Part shown: positions 31,901-40,325 of the stretch, piece after piece
Layout: each line of letters begins with the position of its first letter
Numbering within the stretch: the stretch's first letter is position 1
From: Sporothrix humicola
Lineage: Eukaryota > Ascomycota > Sordariomycetes > Ophiostomatales > Ophiostomataceae
Direction: 5' to 3'
Length of the DNA stretch: 64,000 bases
NCBI GenBank assembly: GCA_021396245.1
Contig: WNYE01000001.1
Coordinates: 682,001 to 746,000 of the forward strand
Translations under genes and position numbers: made by a program
The notes under the pieces: generated by a model
What the model saw: the letters and a program-made list of their open reading frames with translations, nothing else
Databases searched by the model: none
What the model was told of the DNA's origin: nothing

Positions 31901-32957
31901 CAAATCCCTTGACGTCGACAAGCAGGTGGTGCAGGGCGGTCGGCTCGACATGCGGCTGTGGGGGTTCGTTGAGCGTGCTCATGATGGACTGCAGCTGGGT
32001 GATCTCGACCACAGAGTCGTCGCCCGTCAAAATGCGGCCGCGCTGGACGGGGTCCCGCACAATAACCTCACCGCCGCAGAGCTTGTTGACACGCACCAGG
32101 TCCCAGACGGTCTTTTCGCGCAAGTTGCGGTACTCCCAGGTCGTCAGCACATTGTGGAGGAACTGTTGGCGGGCAAGGTTGAGAGAGGTGATGAGCTGCG
32201 AGAGGATGTCGAGTTTGTGGTATTGGCGAGTAAGGAGGAGCTCGTGCAGGTTCGTCGAGTGCCATTCGCGGAGGCAGGAGGCGATCTCGTCGATCAGCGG
32301 CTCGGCTGCCGAGGTCGGGGTCTCGTCGCCGATTTTGAGCATAGGAACAGGTGCCTGTGGCCGAGGTGCGTTGGGGTCGCGCTTCACTGGGACAGACAGG
32401 CGTTCTTGGGTGGATATTGTCGCCGTGGAGCGGGCGCGCGAGGAGGACGGGTTGCTGTTGCGGCTGGACTTGGTGTTACCGTCGTTGCCACCGTTAATGG
32501 CCGACTGCTCGAGCTCTTTCAGGGCTTCGCGCTTCTTGGTGCGTCGCCGGCCGGCAATGCCGCTCTTTGCTGAGTCGCTGCCCTGGGGGTTGGGGCCGTC
32601 GTTCTCACCAGCACCCGTGCCATCGTCACTAACGTCGGCGCCGGCTGCATTCTCGTCGTTTTCCTCGTCCTCGTCGCCATCTTCTGATTCGCCGAGAAGC
32701 TCGCGCACCTCGACGCAGCTCCGGGGGAAGATACCACTGAAGACACGCGCCTCGAGCGTCTGGCCTTTGACGGACGTCAGACCGGCAAGCAAGCTCGGCG
32801 GCTTCAGCAGATAGCCACGCAGCCAACTGCCGTCGGTGGTCTCTTCGATAATGTAGAGCTCATCGCCGATTTCGAGCACGAGGTCTTCGGGGTGGGATGC
32901 TGCGAAGGGGAACGTCGCTACGGCGAACGCGATGTGAGGCAGTGGTTGCCAGGGCAT
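25941..32957 (-). CDS. DCK1: DOCK-family Rho/Rac guanine nucleotide exchange factor (Dck1-like)
   Basis: Predicted 2320-aa GEF for a Rac/Rho5-type GTPase, expected to act with an ELMO/Lmo1 partner in polarity, cell-wall stress and mitophagy (roles known from yeast and filamentous fungi). An SH3-like domain lies at residues about 8-75 (FAVATFPF...GDELYIIEETTDGSWLRGY...GIFPRSCVEV). The DHR-1/C2 domain lies at about 670-805 (RSDIYITLQDAVLN through FAVAYMPLWD). DHR-2, the catalytic region, lies at about 1560-2010 (LRLHAELYDWDP, HFERKERIYFDMIKHFEEGEAW, KYFRVMFRGLGFP). The last 250 residues are Ser/Gly/Asn-rich. A 54-nt intron at 26938-26885 (GTACGT, branch ACTAAC, TTGCAG) is a multiple of three without a stop. 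Splicing gives DLTQYFETTFAPEIAIF. The open frame runs back to a TTG at 32999. ATG 32957 (MPWQPLPHIAFAVATF) is chosen because it starts directly before the SH3 region. Confidence 0.93.
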   Translation of the reverse strand: MPWQPLPHIAFAVATFPFAASHPEDLVLEIGDELYIIEETTDGSWLRGYLLKPPSLLAGLTSVKGQTLEARVFSGIFPRSCVEVRELLGESEDGDEDEENDENAAGADVSDDGTGAGENDGPNPQGSDSAKSGIAGRRRTKKREALKELEQSAINGGNDGNTKSSRNSNPSSSRARSTATISTQERLSVPVKRDPNAPRPQAPVPMLKIGDETPTSAAEPLIDEIASCLREWHSTNLHELLLTRQYHKLDILSQLITSLNLARQQFLHNVLTTWEYRNLREKTVWDLVRVNKLCGGEVIVRDPVQRGRILTGDDSVVEITQLQSIMSTLNEPPQPHVEPTALHHLLVDVKGFAGASNEDTTLVLSLVGRVGGSLVRLSENFSISTPPGGSINNLTKGLAMRTLFTDLSSADIGEAPALDSDLFLVVAVRSAQQISAAAQPYSGKPGSRSGSGSHGHSAGMSISGSGASKDGNRPPLSSGNKSVRRSLMWSGKSTRAPFSRSGNTKLDSLNEQGEDRPGTGGAGAQSRDGTSQPPSTGNSKSGGRSSFDGSAGHHMTADRMTGVGVLKLNAIMKQQNDEVEHVINIWAPGDRFGASAEKQQTGDDWDPLIQELMFSKSGQFEKSRGAERVQVHLRAFDHQDADVLIRATPTLLAGIGKTNKMGFSGAPTKPRSDIYITLQDAVLNRQVQLSRYGASPVALPSGMHGNNLQVTLEVRRANGERIDNCIHPYSNGEGLSTWRSLASERSEGWRQTLRLSLVPQDVSSAHVVMFVADMPNPPFAVAYMPLWDQAAFVRDGPHSLLLYRVDENTVAPRPPANSPPGRGGYLSLPWATKGRGDQAEVTGPLATLRVESYLCSTRFSQDRVVLGLLKWREGPKDAVPGLLQQLIFVPEIEVVKLLSDVLDALFAILVDYAGNDEYEDLVFTALVRVLDIVHDRRFNVGPLVDHYAENKFNYPFATPCLVRSFTRLLAKPTEPQISRKLRATFKVVRHILKFITHARDQQKVKEAGIGITSSSPGFTRHLQSIFKALEAMMRNTAPVLVGSQTLAVQHFHTWLPELSNLLTTEEILHIAIDFMDACANVKGKLVLYKLVLIINYSRLDIFSHPEQRSALSANTVRWIAPHWGHSDEVTEQWKEQVRLCCSILASQIDHLGPEIPDYVPKILESYLAIQHSVEVAAASSATAGPNAPPKAPRTRLSLLFPTQYPFLSRPVALPEAGTEESLDGRPQPTEQQKLLQRQQQQPVFDEALVELSAILSALSNSPAGMQLELADGDLGVILENTLRVHMSILRGEAFPSTWLSTHIFHHKSIMRTLQYLATILLESFLPDPDEAEGFNTELWKMMFTTLLMLVSSPSLALETFPEQKRRAVWKIAGDVREHGADLLRRTWEAIGWDATADEQQRYGLSKMGGYQVQYVPTLVGPIVELCLSVHEGLRRMAVEVLQTMIVSEWTLSEDLAIIQAEIIDYLDHYFKTKPLTESILQKLFVGELLDRFTALADVPDEPLYTALRELIATIDEFLDLLVAVHGGDGGGAVDGSSAAAGALTAAGSANGGSSASGEASHLINRLRLMEFLRDMQKEEMFVRYVHQLASLQAASRNHAEAGLALRLHAELYDWDPLRTAPALSDPPFPPQSHFERKERIYFDMIKHFEEGEAWSSALAAYKELQVQYETNIYDFSKLARTERAIATVYETIAKSDRLVPKYFRVMFRGLGFPASVRDKEFVYEGSPNERTSAFTDRMQEQYPAAQIVVMPSAPGANGSRIGSGLIAGAGTTATEDMIEDIVEGQFLVVSAISPHRDLRHHVFQRARVPQVIRDYLVSSHPQVFSTSLRRQTTGPVTEHYVEKTIYTTAEVFPTILRRSEIVSVGETRLSAKEAALERILRKTAEMTTVEKKIAEGDTSPETAQLLLDAISISVNPTSESSVVSYRELIPTSRRRGEQSGGDDADKDEDEDDELDEDEDDTPELDPQETAIKMALVDHAMMIKRSLALLVRSSNDSLSGHADDLTQCTYPSDNLCIFCPPLTLADFETTFAPEIAIFTPQTIVETLTPSPTWPRTSPTESAPPRLPDVASTLDGAANGVAGGSAAVANGGVVVEEASAVQPIAALRQGRGTRLSFLGGSGGGSGGAGTGRKRDSIHLSNSEGTIHESRKSSLGGGTAEAGSSAASDHSRTRSKENAGAANPNRRSFFRQNSDKTPPMPQYTASTETTIVGGVQNGVATTNGNGAARGKTGSSGSNNYTTASHSNPVSRTNTAETSKPKSNGASEWVAELARKSTELTSLDRKRSMSSSAGGAIDNGGVHEVDGPGVAKMGSVRKRLSMLKLGKKSSKASGIMVAVDEE

Positions 32958-33041
32958 TGTGGCGGCTGCGTGTGCATCTATGTCTGCACCGAGCTGCAAA
33001 GACGGCGCGACAAGAGCAGTGAGAGGTGGTGAAGGGAGTGC

Positions 33042-33065
33042 GAGTAGAGTAGAGTAGAGTAGAGT
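33042..33065. repeat. GAGTA microsatellite in DCK1 5' flank
   Basis: Four GAGTA units plus GAGT lie about 85-110 bp upstream of the DCK1 ATG, so the transcript leader would carry ACTCT/TACTC repeats. It is small and may be length-variable. Confidence 0.85.
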
Positions 33066-35370
33066 GATTCGTGTGGTTCGGCGAAAGGTGTGTCACAGAG
33101 GCGAGTATACTACTTTCGTATTCTGTATCAAAGGTTCAGCTTTTTGTCTCCAATGCCGGCTGTTGTCGTCTGTCAAGATCGCCGGAGAATTAAAGACGGC
33201 GTCGCACAGGTGGCACACGCAACGGTGTTTATGCAGAGTGTCGTAGGGCTGTCGGCGTAGCGATCACAGGCATCGCATGTGGAGGTGGAGTGAAGTAAAG
33301 TGAGTCCTGTCTTACGTCGCGTTAGACAGCAGCAGAGAAGAGTGTGAAGACGGCAAAAGCCAGTAAAGCTCGGACGTTTCTGAGGTTGCGCAAAGGAATA
33401 TGCTCGAAGAGATGGGGACGTACAATAGCTGTGTCAAAAGTCGTCGGGATGTGCGCCGTTGAAAAAAGGGAGAATGGGGTATATGCAGGTCCGTCGAAGA
33501 TTTGGTTGGACGTCAATGTCGAATGTCTTGATGCCGTCGCCGTGATGTTTGTTGGTTCTGCTATTCTCTGCAGTTTCCGTCAGTACTGAGTAAACCTGTG
33601 GGAATCTGTGGGCATTGAAACGCAAGAAGAAAAACGCAACCTCGCTCCAGCGAACCTTTGGCCAGTCGCACACAACGGCAGAGTGCTGTCGCGTTTTCCC
33701 TGTGCTCTTGAAGAGGCAGGGTTCCGTCCAGCAGGGGGCGCGTCGTTCAGGGGCGGGACGTTGACAAAGAACGGATCGCGAGGGCTGGGAAAGTTTCTGG
33801 GAAAGGGGCGAGGCGGGAGACGAAGAGAATCGCAGGGGATGTTCCTCCAGTATGATAGCACTCACACGCTGTGCTCACCACGAGAAAGGATGAGGAAGTG
33901 ATAGCCGTGCAACAAATATGAAAAAAAGCGAAAACCGGGGGGTCGAATCAAAGCCAAAGCTGGAAAGGCTCAAGGGCAGCCCACAAAACGAAACACTGAG
34001 ATCGAGCAGCCGATGCAACGGAAGGGCCAAACGGTGAGGGGACTGAGGGAAGAAGAAAAAAAAAAAAATAAGAAAATAACAGAAATATTGAAGTAATAAC
34101 AGGCCAAAACGGATGCACACAATTTGCGAAAGTCTGCAAACTGGGGACAGACCACTCTGGGCAGTTTTGGTGCAGTTTTGGGCAGTTGGCGTGGAGTATC
34201 GACGAGCTGCCCAGTCCGCGCAGCAGCTGGAGTGGGTAAAAAGTTAAATTGATGGCTGCGTGTCGTGGGTCGGGAGACCGTGAAACAGCTTTGCAGGGGA
34301 TTGTTGGTGTGAGCGTCCAGTCTTTTGAGATGTGACGGGATTTTTGTTTTTCTGCTTTGGAAGAGATAACGGTGTCCCCTGATCGTGACTGCATTTTTCG
34401 TTCAGAAACCCCGCCCCTGTCCCGGTCGTGTCCTTCCTCTCACGGCCAATTCGTGACTTCCTTTCCTGTGCTTCTTCGTCGCGTTCGTTCTCTTTTCCCC
34501 CCTGACGCTTTCCTTCCACGCGCAGTCGTCTTTACCCCTTCCTGCCGCGCCCAAACGGCCAGTTCTTTGTTAGCTCTTTCCTAGTCTGGATCCCGGGCCT
34601 GTCCCGCACTTCAATCAGGGATAGGGCTCCTGATTGGCTGGCGCGGGCAGGGCAAGAGCCGGGGCCTGGGCACTAACGGCCGCCATCAGTTGTTCCTGCA
34701 CTAACAGACAGCACAAAGGCTCTCAGGCTGTCAGGGTACCGAGAATGAGACTTTCAGGGACCTGAAGGGGGGATCACATCGCCGCGCAATTCTGGCGAGA
34801 TGTTTATGATTGTCATCTGCGTTGCTAGATGTGTCGTGCGGTAATCGTTAGACATCTGGTGAGGTCCTTTGATGCCGTATTCATATCAAGTTTATTCCTT
34901 TTTGCAGACTATCACCGCTGTTAAGCTGCATTGCTGGCGTGGAACGGCTCAAAAATAGGTCCTGCGCTCAGACATATATTTCTTTCTTTTCACTTTTTTC
35001 TTTTCGATAGCGGCACCACAGACGCAGATGCGGACGAAGTATTATTACATATGGAGGACAGAGGCCAGAACCAACAGGCAAACGGCAGTCAGCTGAACCA
35101 GTGACACAGAATGTCTCTGAGCCCCAAAGCTGCAAAAGCTGCAAAAGAGACAAAACGGTCAAGCCACCGATTTGGAAAAAGAAAAGAAAACCAAGGGAGA
35201 ACGGAAAGGGAGCAGAAACGTAGAAACGGCGACAAAAAGAAACGAAAATAGGGAAAAGGCGGCCTTCCAGTTCTTCAGCAGGGTCCGAGCCCACATCCCA
35301 TGAGTTGCTTGGGCGCACCAACAAGGACAAGGACTGGCCATTCTTGACCAGCCATCTATCACAGAAAAGA

Positions 35371-35402
35371 AGAAAAGCAGAAAAGCAGAAAGGCAGAAAG
35401 GC
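35371..35402. repeat. 8-bp tandem repeat, four copies
   Basis: Two AGAAAAGC units are followed by two AGAAAGGC units, a short purine-rich tandem in intergenic DNA. No function is suggested. Confidence 0.8.
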
Positions 35403-35962
35403 AGCCGATGGCACTGGCCGCCGAAAAGGCAAGGGATCCGACCGGCACTGGCCTGGACAAACGGCACCAATTGTGTTCTGTAGGATTCGACTATCGGAGC
35501 AGCAGCGGAGCACGTCTCGGGCAAATCCTCCGAACGACGATCGGTCTGGATGAGATGAGCTTTTGAGGAGTTTTTCGTTTCTTTTTCTTTTTCTTCAATC
35601 TCGAGAGAAGGAACCCTTTTGTTCCAAATCCCTCTCTCACACACTTTGACTCTGTACGGCACGAACGGCTGCACGTTTGCATGTTTGCTGCACACACTAT
35701 CGGTCTGCATGCACGCCCTACAAAGGGCGGCCAATGATGCGGCCTGGAAGATCCAGCAAACTGGACGTTGATATTGTTGACCTCCACTCTGCCGTTGTTC
35801 GTGTCTCTGGCAGTCAGACACACACTAGAATGCGCTGTCCAGCGATGTAACGGGTCTTTCAGGGGCATGCAGTAGCTGCAGGAGCCAACGGCCCGGCACA
35901 TGTCAATTGATGCAAGGGCCGAGAGAGACAGAGCAATATGTCAGCAGAGGTCGCCTCGTTTG

Positions 35963-35980
35963 CACGTGACTGTACACGTG
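35963..35980. promoter_or_regulatory. Twin CACGTG E-boxes upstream of ATG27
   Basis: Two perfect CACGTG palindromes (35963-35968 and 35975-35980) are separated by 6 bp and followed by CATATTTAAG, a possible TATA-like element. They are about 560 bp upstream of the ATG27 ATG. They would suit a pair of bHLH dimers (Cbf1/Pho4/SREBP-like families). Which factor is unknown. Confidence 0.45.
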
Positions 35981-36541
35981 CATATTTAAGCCCAACCTAT
36001 GACGGAATGATCAGATCCGCGCTTATCCCAATATGGAGCTCCCTGCTCAGGCAGATGCCCTCTTTCCTCTTTTCCCGGGAAACCACCCAGCTGCTCCTTC
36101 AAGTAAGCAAGAGGCAAGCACCTTTTGGACGACACTAACCAGCCAACAACCAACAAAGCATCAGGCACACGACATTCTCGATCTTTTCGATACTCCTGAT
36201 CTTGGCCTTTCTCATCGACAGTCTTCTGGCGACCCTGCCATAGTTTTCTTTGCGTTTATCATCCATCTTTCGTCCTCTCGTTCAGCACCGTTTACAAAGC
36301 AGCACTCCGCCCTTAATCGCGTTGTTTGCCTCCCTCGTCTTTTTTAAGGATCCGACTTTGCCTCCAACGACCGCGGGATATTCGGAAGCTACCAGCGAAG
36401 CTGTCACTCTCATCCGTTCGCAGATACAGCACACGACTTGCATCCTCCACGACATCCTCAGCCCCACGTGCGCTGGTCGCCCCTATCTCGATTCGAACCC
36501 ATCCGCAATCTTCAATTTGCATCCATCCGACTCACACCATA

Positions 36542-37620
36542 ATGATCTTTTTATTACAGCTGGCCCTCGTGGCCGCCGTGCAGCCGGCCGCGGCCATGCT
36601 CTCGTGCGACCGCGTCGTCGCCGACAAGCAGATTTTTGACTTTAGCCCGCTCAAGGGCCCGCACTCCGTCGTCACCTCGCAGCACACGCCGCCCACAGAG
36701 CAGAATGTTACCTACACACTGGATCTGTGCGGGCCGCTGAAGCGCAAGGGCGACGTGCCAAAGGGCGAGGAGTGTCCGAACGGAAGCTGGGGTGAGTTGA
36801 CATGCATGCGTAACAGGCAGATAACACCTCCTTGTATGACCATCTACTAACTTCACCCCACCATACTTTAGCCTGCGCGATAAAACGAATGAAGGCCGCC
36901 GACGGCACTACCAGCATCACCCAGGTCATCCCCCTGGCCGGCAACCTGGCCGACCACGGCGGCGGCGCGCTGGACCATACGGCGACGCGCCTCAAGACGG
37001 CCGACTCGCACTCCGACGCCCAGAAAGAAGGCGTGCGGCTCGTGCTGCAGGGCGGGCGGTATCCGCTCGACGGCCCCGTCAAGGACCGCCAGAACCAGCG
37101 CGTGATCGTGGAGCTACTGTGCGACAAGGAGCGGGAGGGCACCGAGGGCGAGTGGCTCGTGGGCGAGTACGAGGGTGCAGCAGGATCGCCGGCGCGCAGC
37201 GCCAACGAGACCATGACCTTGTTTGACGGCCGCAACGAGCCGGGCGAGAACCAGCTGACCCGCGAGGGCGAGTCCCCCGCACTCGTGTTTGGCGGCTACG
37301 ACATCCACGACGCCGACGGCTCGTTTGGCACGCTGCGCCTGACCTGGTACACCAAGTACGCCTGCGAGAGCGTCAACGACGCGCGCCGCGAGCACTGGGG
37401 CTTCTTCACGTGGTTTGTCATCTTGGTCTTCCTAGGCACCGCCGCGTACCTTATCTTCGGCTCGTGGCTCAACTACAACCGCTACGGCGCCCGCGGTTGG
37501 GACCTGCTGCCGCATAGCGAGACGCTGCGCGACCTGCCGTATCTGTTGTCCGACTGGTTTAGGCGCATTGTCAACACGCTCCAGGGAAGCGGCAGCCGGG
37601 GCGGATATAGTGCTGTGTAG
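36542..37620 (+). CDS. ATG27: Autophagy-related protein Atg27
   Basis: Predicted 332-aa type I membrane protein of the Atg9 trafficking route and the Cvt/autophagy pathway. Exon 1 is 36542-36791 and exon 2 is 36872-37620. The 80-nt intron has GTGAGT, a perfect TACTAAC branch and TTTAG, and joins NGSW to ACAIKRMK. A signal peptide spans residues 1-19 (MIFLLQLALVAAVQPAAA). The lumenal part is Cys-containing and MRH-like (CDRVV, LDLCGPL, VELLCDK, YDIHDADGSFGTLRLTWYTKYAC). One transmembrane segment follows (FFTWFVILVFLGTAAYLIFGSW), about residues 250-272. The cytosolic tail ends YSAV, a YxxPhi-type sorting signal of the kind that directs Atg27 vacuole/endosome transport. The start is the first ATG giving a signal peptide; the upstream frame lacks one. 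Length fits the family (yeast 271 aa, filamentous fungi longer). Confidence 0.93.
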
Positions 37621-37957
37621 GCAATGATGCCAAGCATTCTAATCGGGTTGTCGGGTAGGAGTGTGTTTCTTGGGCTGTAACCATTATGGTGTTTTATTTT
37701 TGCTTTGCCTTGCTTTCGTCTTTCATCACTGTACTCTGCGTTTATCATAGTATCTTGTTTCTTCTCATGGTTTTGCTGTCTAGATTTGGAACAGACATTC
37801 ATTGGGACACATCTTTTGGAAGGGTTCTTTCATTTTATTCTAGGAACACGGTTTCATTACATTTGTTTTGCTTTCGTTTTCCTTTTGTACTTTCTATGTT
37901 TTATCACGTCGTTTTGTCTTTTTAACCATTAATTTTTGGACTACGTCTCATTTTCAT

Positions 37958-37989
37958 CCGCGATCCGTTGTACCCGCGATCCGTTGTAC
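37958..37989. repeat. 16-bp direct tandem duplication
   Basis: CCGCGATCCGTTGTAC occurs twice back to back with no mismatch. Exactness suggests a recent duplication or selection as a binding site. No known factor is recognised. Confidence 0.95.
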
Positions 37990-38278
37990 ATCATGATCTT
38001 TTGACGATTCAAAATTCAACAGAACAGGACAATCACCGACTTACGGCTCGAGAATCTCTCTCTCTCTGTCATCTTACTGTCAATTATCAGCCAAAGTCAG
38101 GTCCGTCTTACAGAGTGCGCGAGACGGTCGTCAGATGAACCCCGCAAAAAGGCCCAAGAAGGCCCAAGATTAAGCGCATCAGACAAAGCTTGTTGTCCGA
38201 TTGTCTACCGCGAAACGCCGCCAAACAGCACCAAACACCAAAGCCAGGCACAACTCCACGCTACCGGTGCTAGCCGCA

Positions 38279-38551
38279 ATGGCGCAAAACCTGCAGCAAC
38301 AGCGTCATCTGGTCATTGGCTGGGGCGGGCGCTGCTATTCGCTGCTCTCCAACGGGACCGCCCTCCGTTCGTGCTACAAGTGGGAGAACAAGTGGGAGAA
38401 TGAGGAGGAGAATGGTGGGAGCTGGTCCCGATTACGGAAAGCCGTGAGCAAAAAGGCAAGTTTCCGCGGTTTTCGCGACGGAACAGCACTCCGAGTCATT
38501 CATCCCAACTCCGTTCTTCTTTCTGACAAACTTGCGAGAACAGATATATAG
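38279..38551 (+). other. Possible upstream ORF of BNA3
   Basis: A 90-codon frame starts at ATG 38279 (MAQNLQQQRHLVIGWGG) and stops at 38551, 35 nt before the first BNA3 ATG. It contains NGTALR and DGTALR about 45 residues apart. It matches no family I know. If the BNA3 transcript starts far enough upstream it would act as a uORF. Otherwise it is chance. Confidence 0.25.
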
Positions 38552-38586
38552 TCGCTGACGCTCCCGACTTTCGATTTTGGTCACCA

Positions 38587-40118
38587 ATGCGTCATTCCTG
38601 TCTACGGCCTTTTTCCAGGCAATTTTCGTTTTCTCGAGTCTCAACTCCGACATCTTCCCCGCATCATCATCATCACCACCACCAACATCGCCATTTCGCA
38701 GCTTCCGCCATGGCATCCACCAAGAAGCTGCAGCCCGCCGCCCGCGTCTCTGGCCAGCGCCAGGACGTGTGGACGATTGTCAATGAAGGCGCCGCGGCGT
38801 CGCCCAAGCAGCCGATTGTCAACATGGGCCAGGGCTTCTTTGGCTACAACCCGCCCAAGTTTGTGCTGGATGCGGCCAAGGAGGCGCTCGACCGCGTCGA
38901 GTGCAACCAGTACAGCCCGACCAAGGGCCGGCCACGCCTCCGCAAAGCGATTGCCGACGCCTACTCGCCGTTCTGGGGCCGCAAGCTGAACCCGGAGACC
39001 GAGGTCACCATCACGACGGGCGCCAACGAGGGCATGCTGAGCGCATTCATGGCGTTCATCGAGCCGGGCGACGAGGTCATTATCTTTGAGCCCTTTTTCG
39101 ACCAGTACATTAGCAACATTGAGATCCCCGGCGGCAAGATTGTCTACGTGCCGATGCACCCGCCTGCGGACGGCGCCGATCGCACGTCGTCGGCCGGCGA
39201 GTGGACGGTCAACTTTGAGGAGCTCGAAAAGGCCGTGACGCCGCGCACCAAGATGATTGTCATCAACACGCCGCACAACCCGGTCGGCAAGGTCTTTTCC
39301 AAGGACGAGCTGCTCAAGATCGCCGACATCTGCCTCAAGAACGAGATCATCATCCTGTCGGACGAGGTCTACGACCGCCTGTTCTACACGCCCTTTACGC
39401 GCATCGCCACGCTATCGCCCGAGGTCGAGAAGATTACGCTGACCGTCGGCTCGGCCGGCAAGAACTTTTACGCCACGGGCTGGCGAGTTGGTGGGTGGTG
39501 TCGAAGGATGGTGTGAGATTTATCAAATTGGATGTTCACTAATACTTTTTTCTTTCTCTTTTCTCACTTAGGCTGGCTGCTTGGCCCTCCGGAACTGCTG
39601 CAGCACGTCTCGGCAGCGCACACGCGCATCTGCTACTCGTCCGTGTCTCCCCTGCAAGAGGCATGCGCAATTGGTGAGATAAGAACACTCCCCTACTATT
39701 TAAGCTGCTTACACTAACAACCACAGGCTTCGAAAAGGCAGACCAGGAGGGCTTCTGGGACGACAGCATCAAGGAGATGAAGGGCAAGCTGGAGCGCTTC
39801 AACGAGGTCTGGAAGGAGCTGGGCATCCCCTACTCGGAGCCCGAGGGTGGCTACTTTGTGCTCGTCAACCTCAGCAAGGTCAAGCTGCCCGCCGACTACC
39901 CGTTCCCGCCGCACGTCGCCAGCCGGCCGCGCGACTTCAAGCTGTGCTGGTTCCTGATCCAGGAGCTGGGCGTGGCCGCGATCCCGCCGACCGAGTTTTA
40001 TACCGAGGCCAACGCCGCGATTGTGGAGGACTACCTGCGGTTTGCCGTGTGCAAGCCCGACGACGTGCTCGAGACGGCCAAGGAGCGTCTGCGCGGTCTG
40101 AAGAAGTTTATCGAGTAG
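38587..40118 (+). CDS. BNA3: Kynurenine-oxoglutarate aminotransferase, Bna3 type
   Basis: PLP-dependent class I/II aminotransferase that converts kynurenine to kynurenic acid, a side branch of tryptophan/NAD metabolism; family members can also have cysteine-conjugate beta-lyase activity. Exons are 38587-39490, 39572-39673 and 39727-40118 (465 aa). Introns are GTGGGT...CTTAG (81 nt) and GTGAGA...CACAG (53 nt). Conserved blocks are VNMGQGFFGYNPP, CNQYSPTKGRPRLRKAI, NTPHNPVGKVF, LSDEVYDRLFY and SAGKNFYATGWRVGWLLGP. The Schiff-base lysine is Lys292 in SAGKNF. Two in-frame starts exist. ATG 38587 gives an Arg/Ser/His-rich 41-residue leader (MRHSCLRPFSRQFSFSRV..., with a HHHHHHHQHRH run) that looks like a mitochondrial presequence. 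ATG 38710 (GCCATGG, optimal context) gives the cytosolic core. It is convergent, 207 bp apart, with an aldehyde dehydrogenase gene. Confidence 0.93.
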
Positions 40119-40325
40119 GTGGGCTATGGTAGGTATTGAAGGGAAAATAATTACATGAAAGGAAACAGAGGAAACCAGAGGAAACACTTCCAGGTATGAG
40201 TCCAACACATAGAATTCGACAGCTTTGTTTTCCAATTAGAGACATCAACCACTCTTCGTCATCTTTTCGTCTGCGATATCCCCCAACTTTTGATTTCCAT
40301 TTTGCTTTCCCCCCTCTCCCCAAAA

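Larger units (their letters stand above)
32958..36541. other. Divergent intergenic region DCK1-ATG27
   Basis: About 3.6 kb between divergent genes, with no supportable CDS. Visible elements are a GAGTA microsatellite (33042-33065) in the presumed DCK1 leader, a poly-A run at about 34060, an 8-bp tandem (AGAAAAGC/AGAAAGGC, four copies) at 35371-35402, and twin E-boxes at 35963-35980. The frame at 35159-35821 (-) is low-complexity and not convincing. Confidence 0.5.
37621..38586. other. Intergenic ATG27-BNA3
   Basis: Between two plus-strand genes. The ATG27 3' region (37680-37930) is T-rich. A 16-bp exact tandem duplication lies at 37958-37989. A 90-codon ATG-initiated frame at 38279-38551 ends 35 nt before the first BNA3 ATG (see its own entry). 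AAGGCCCAAG occurs twice near 38150-38170. Confidence 0.5.

Noticed and set aside
36476..36508. A tRNA B-box-like string (GGGTTCGAATCGAG on the minus strand) near 36490
   Set aside because: The flanking five bases do not pair as a T-stem and no matching acceptor or A-box was found at tRNA distance. It lies in the ATG27 leader.
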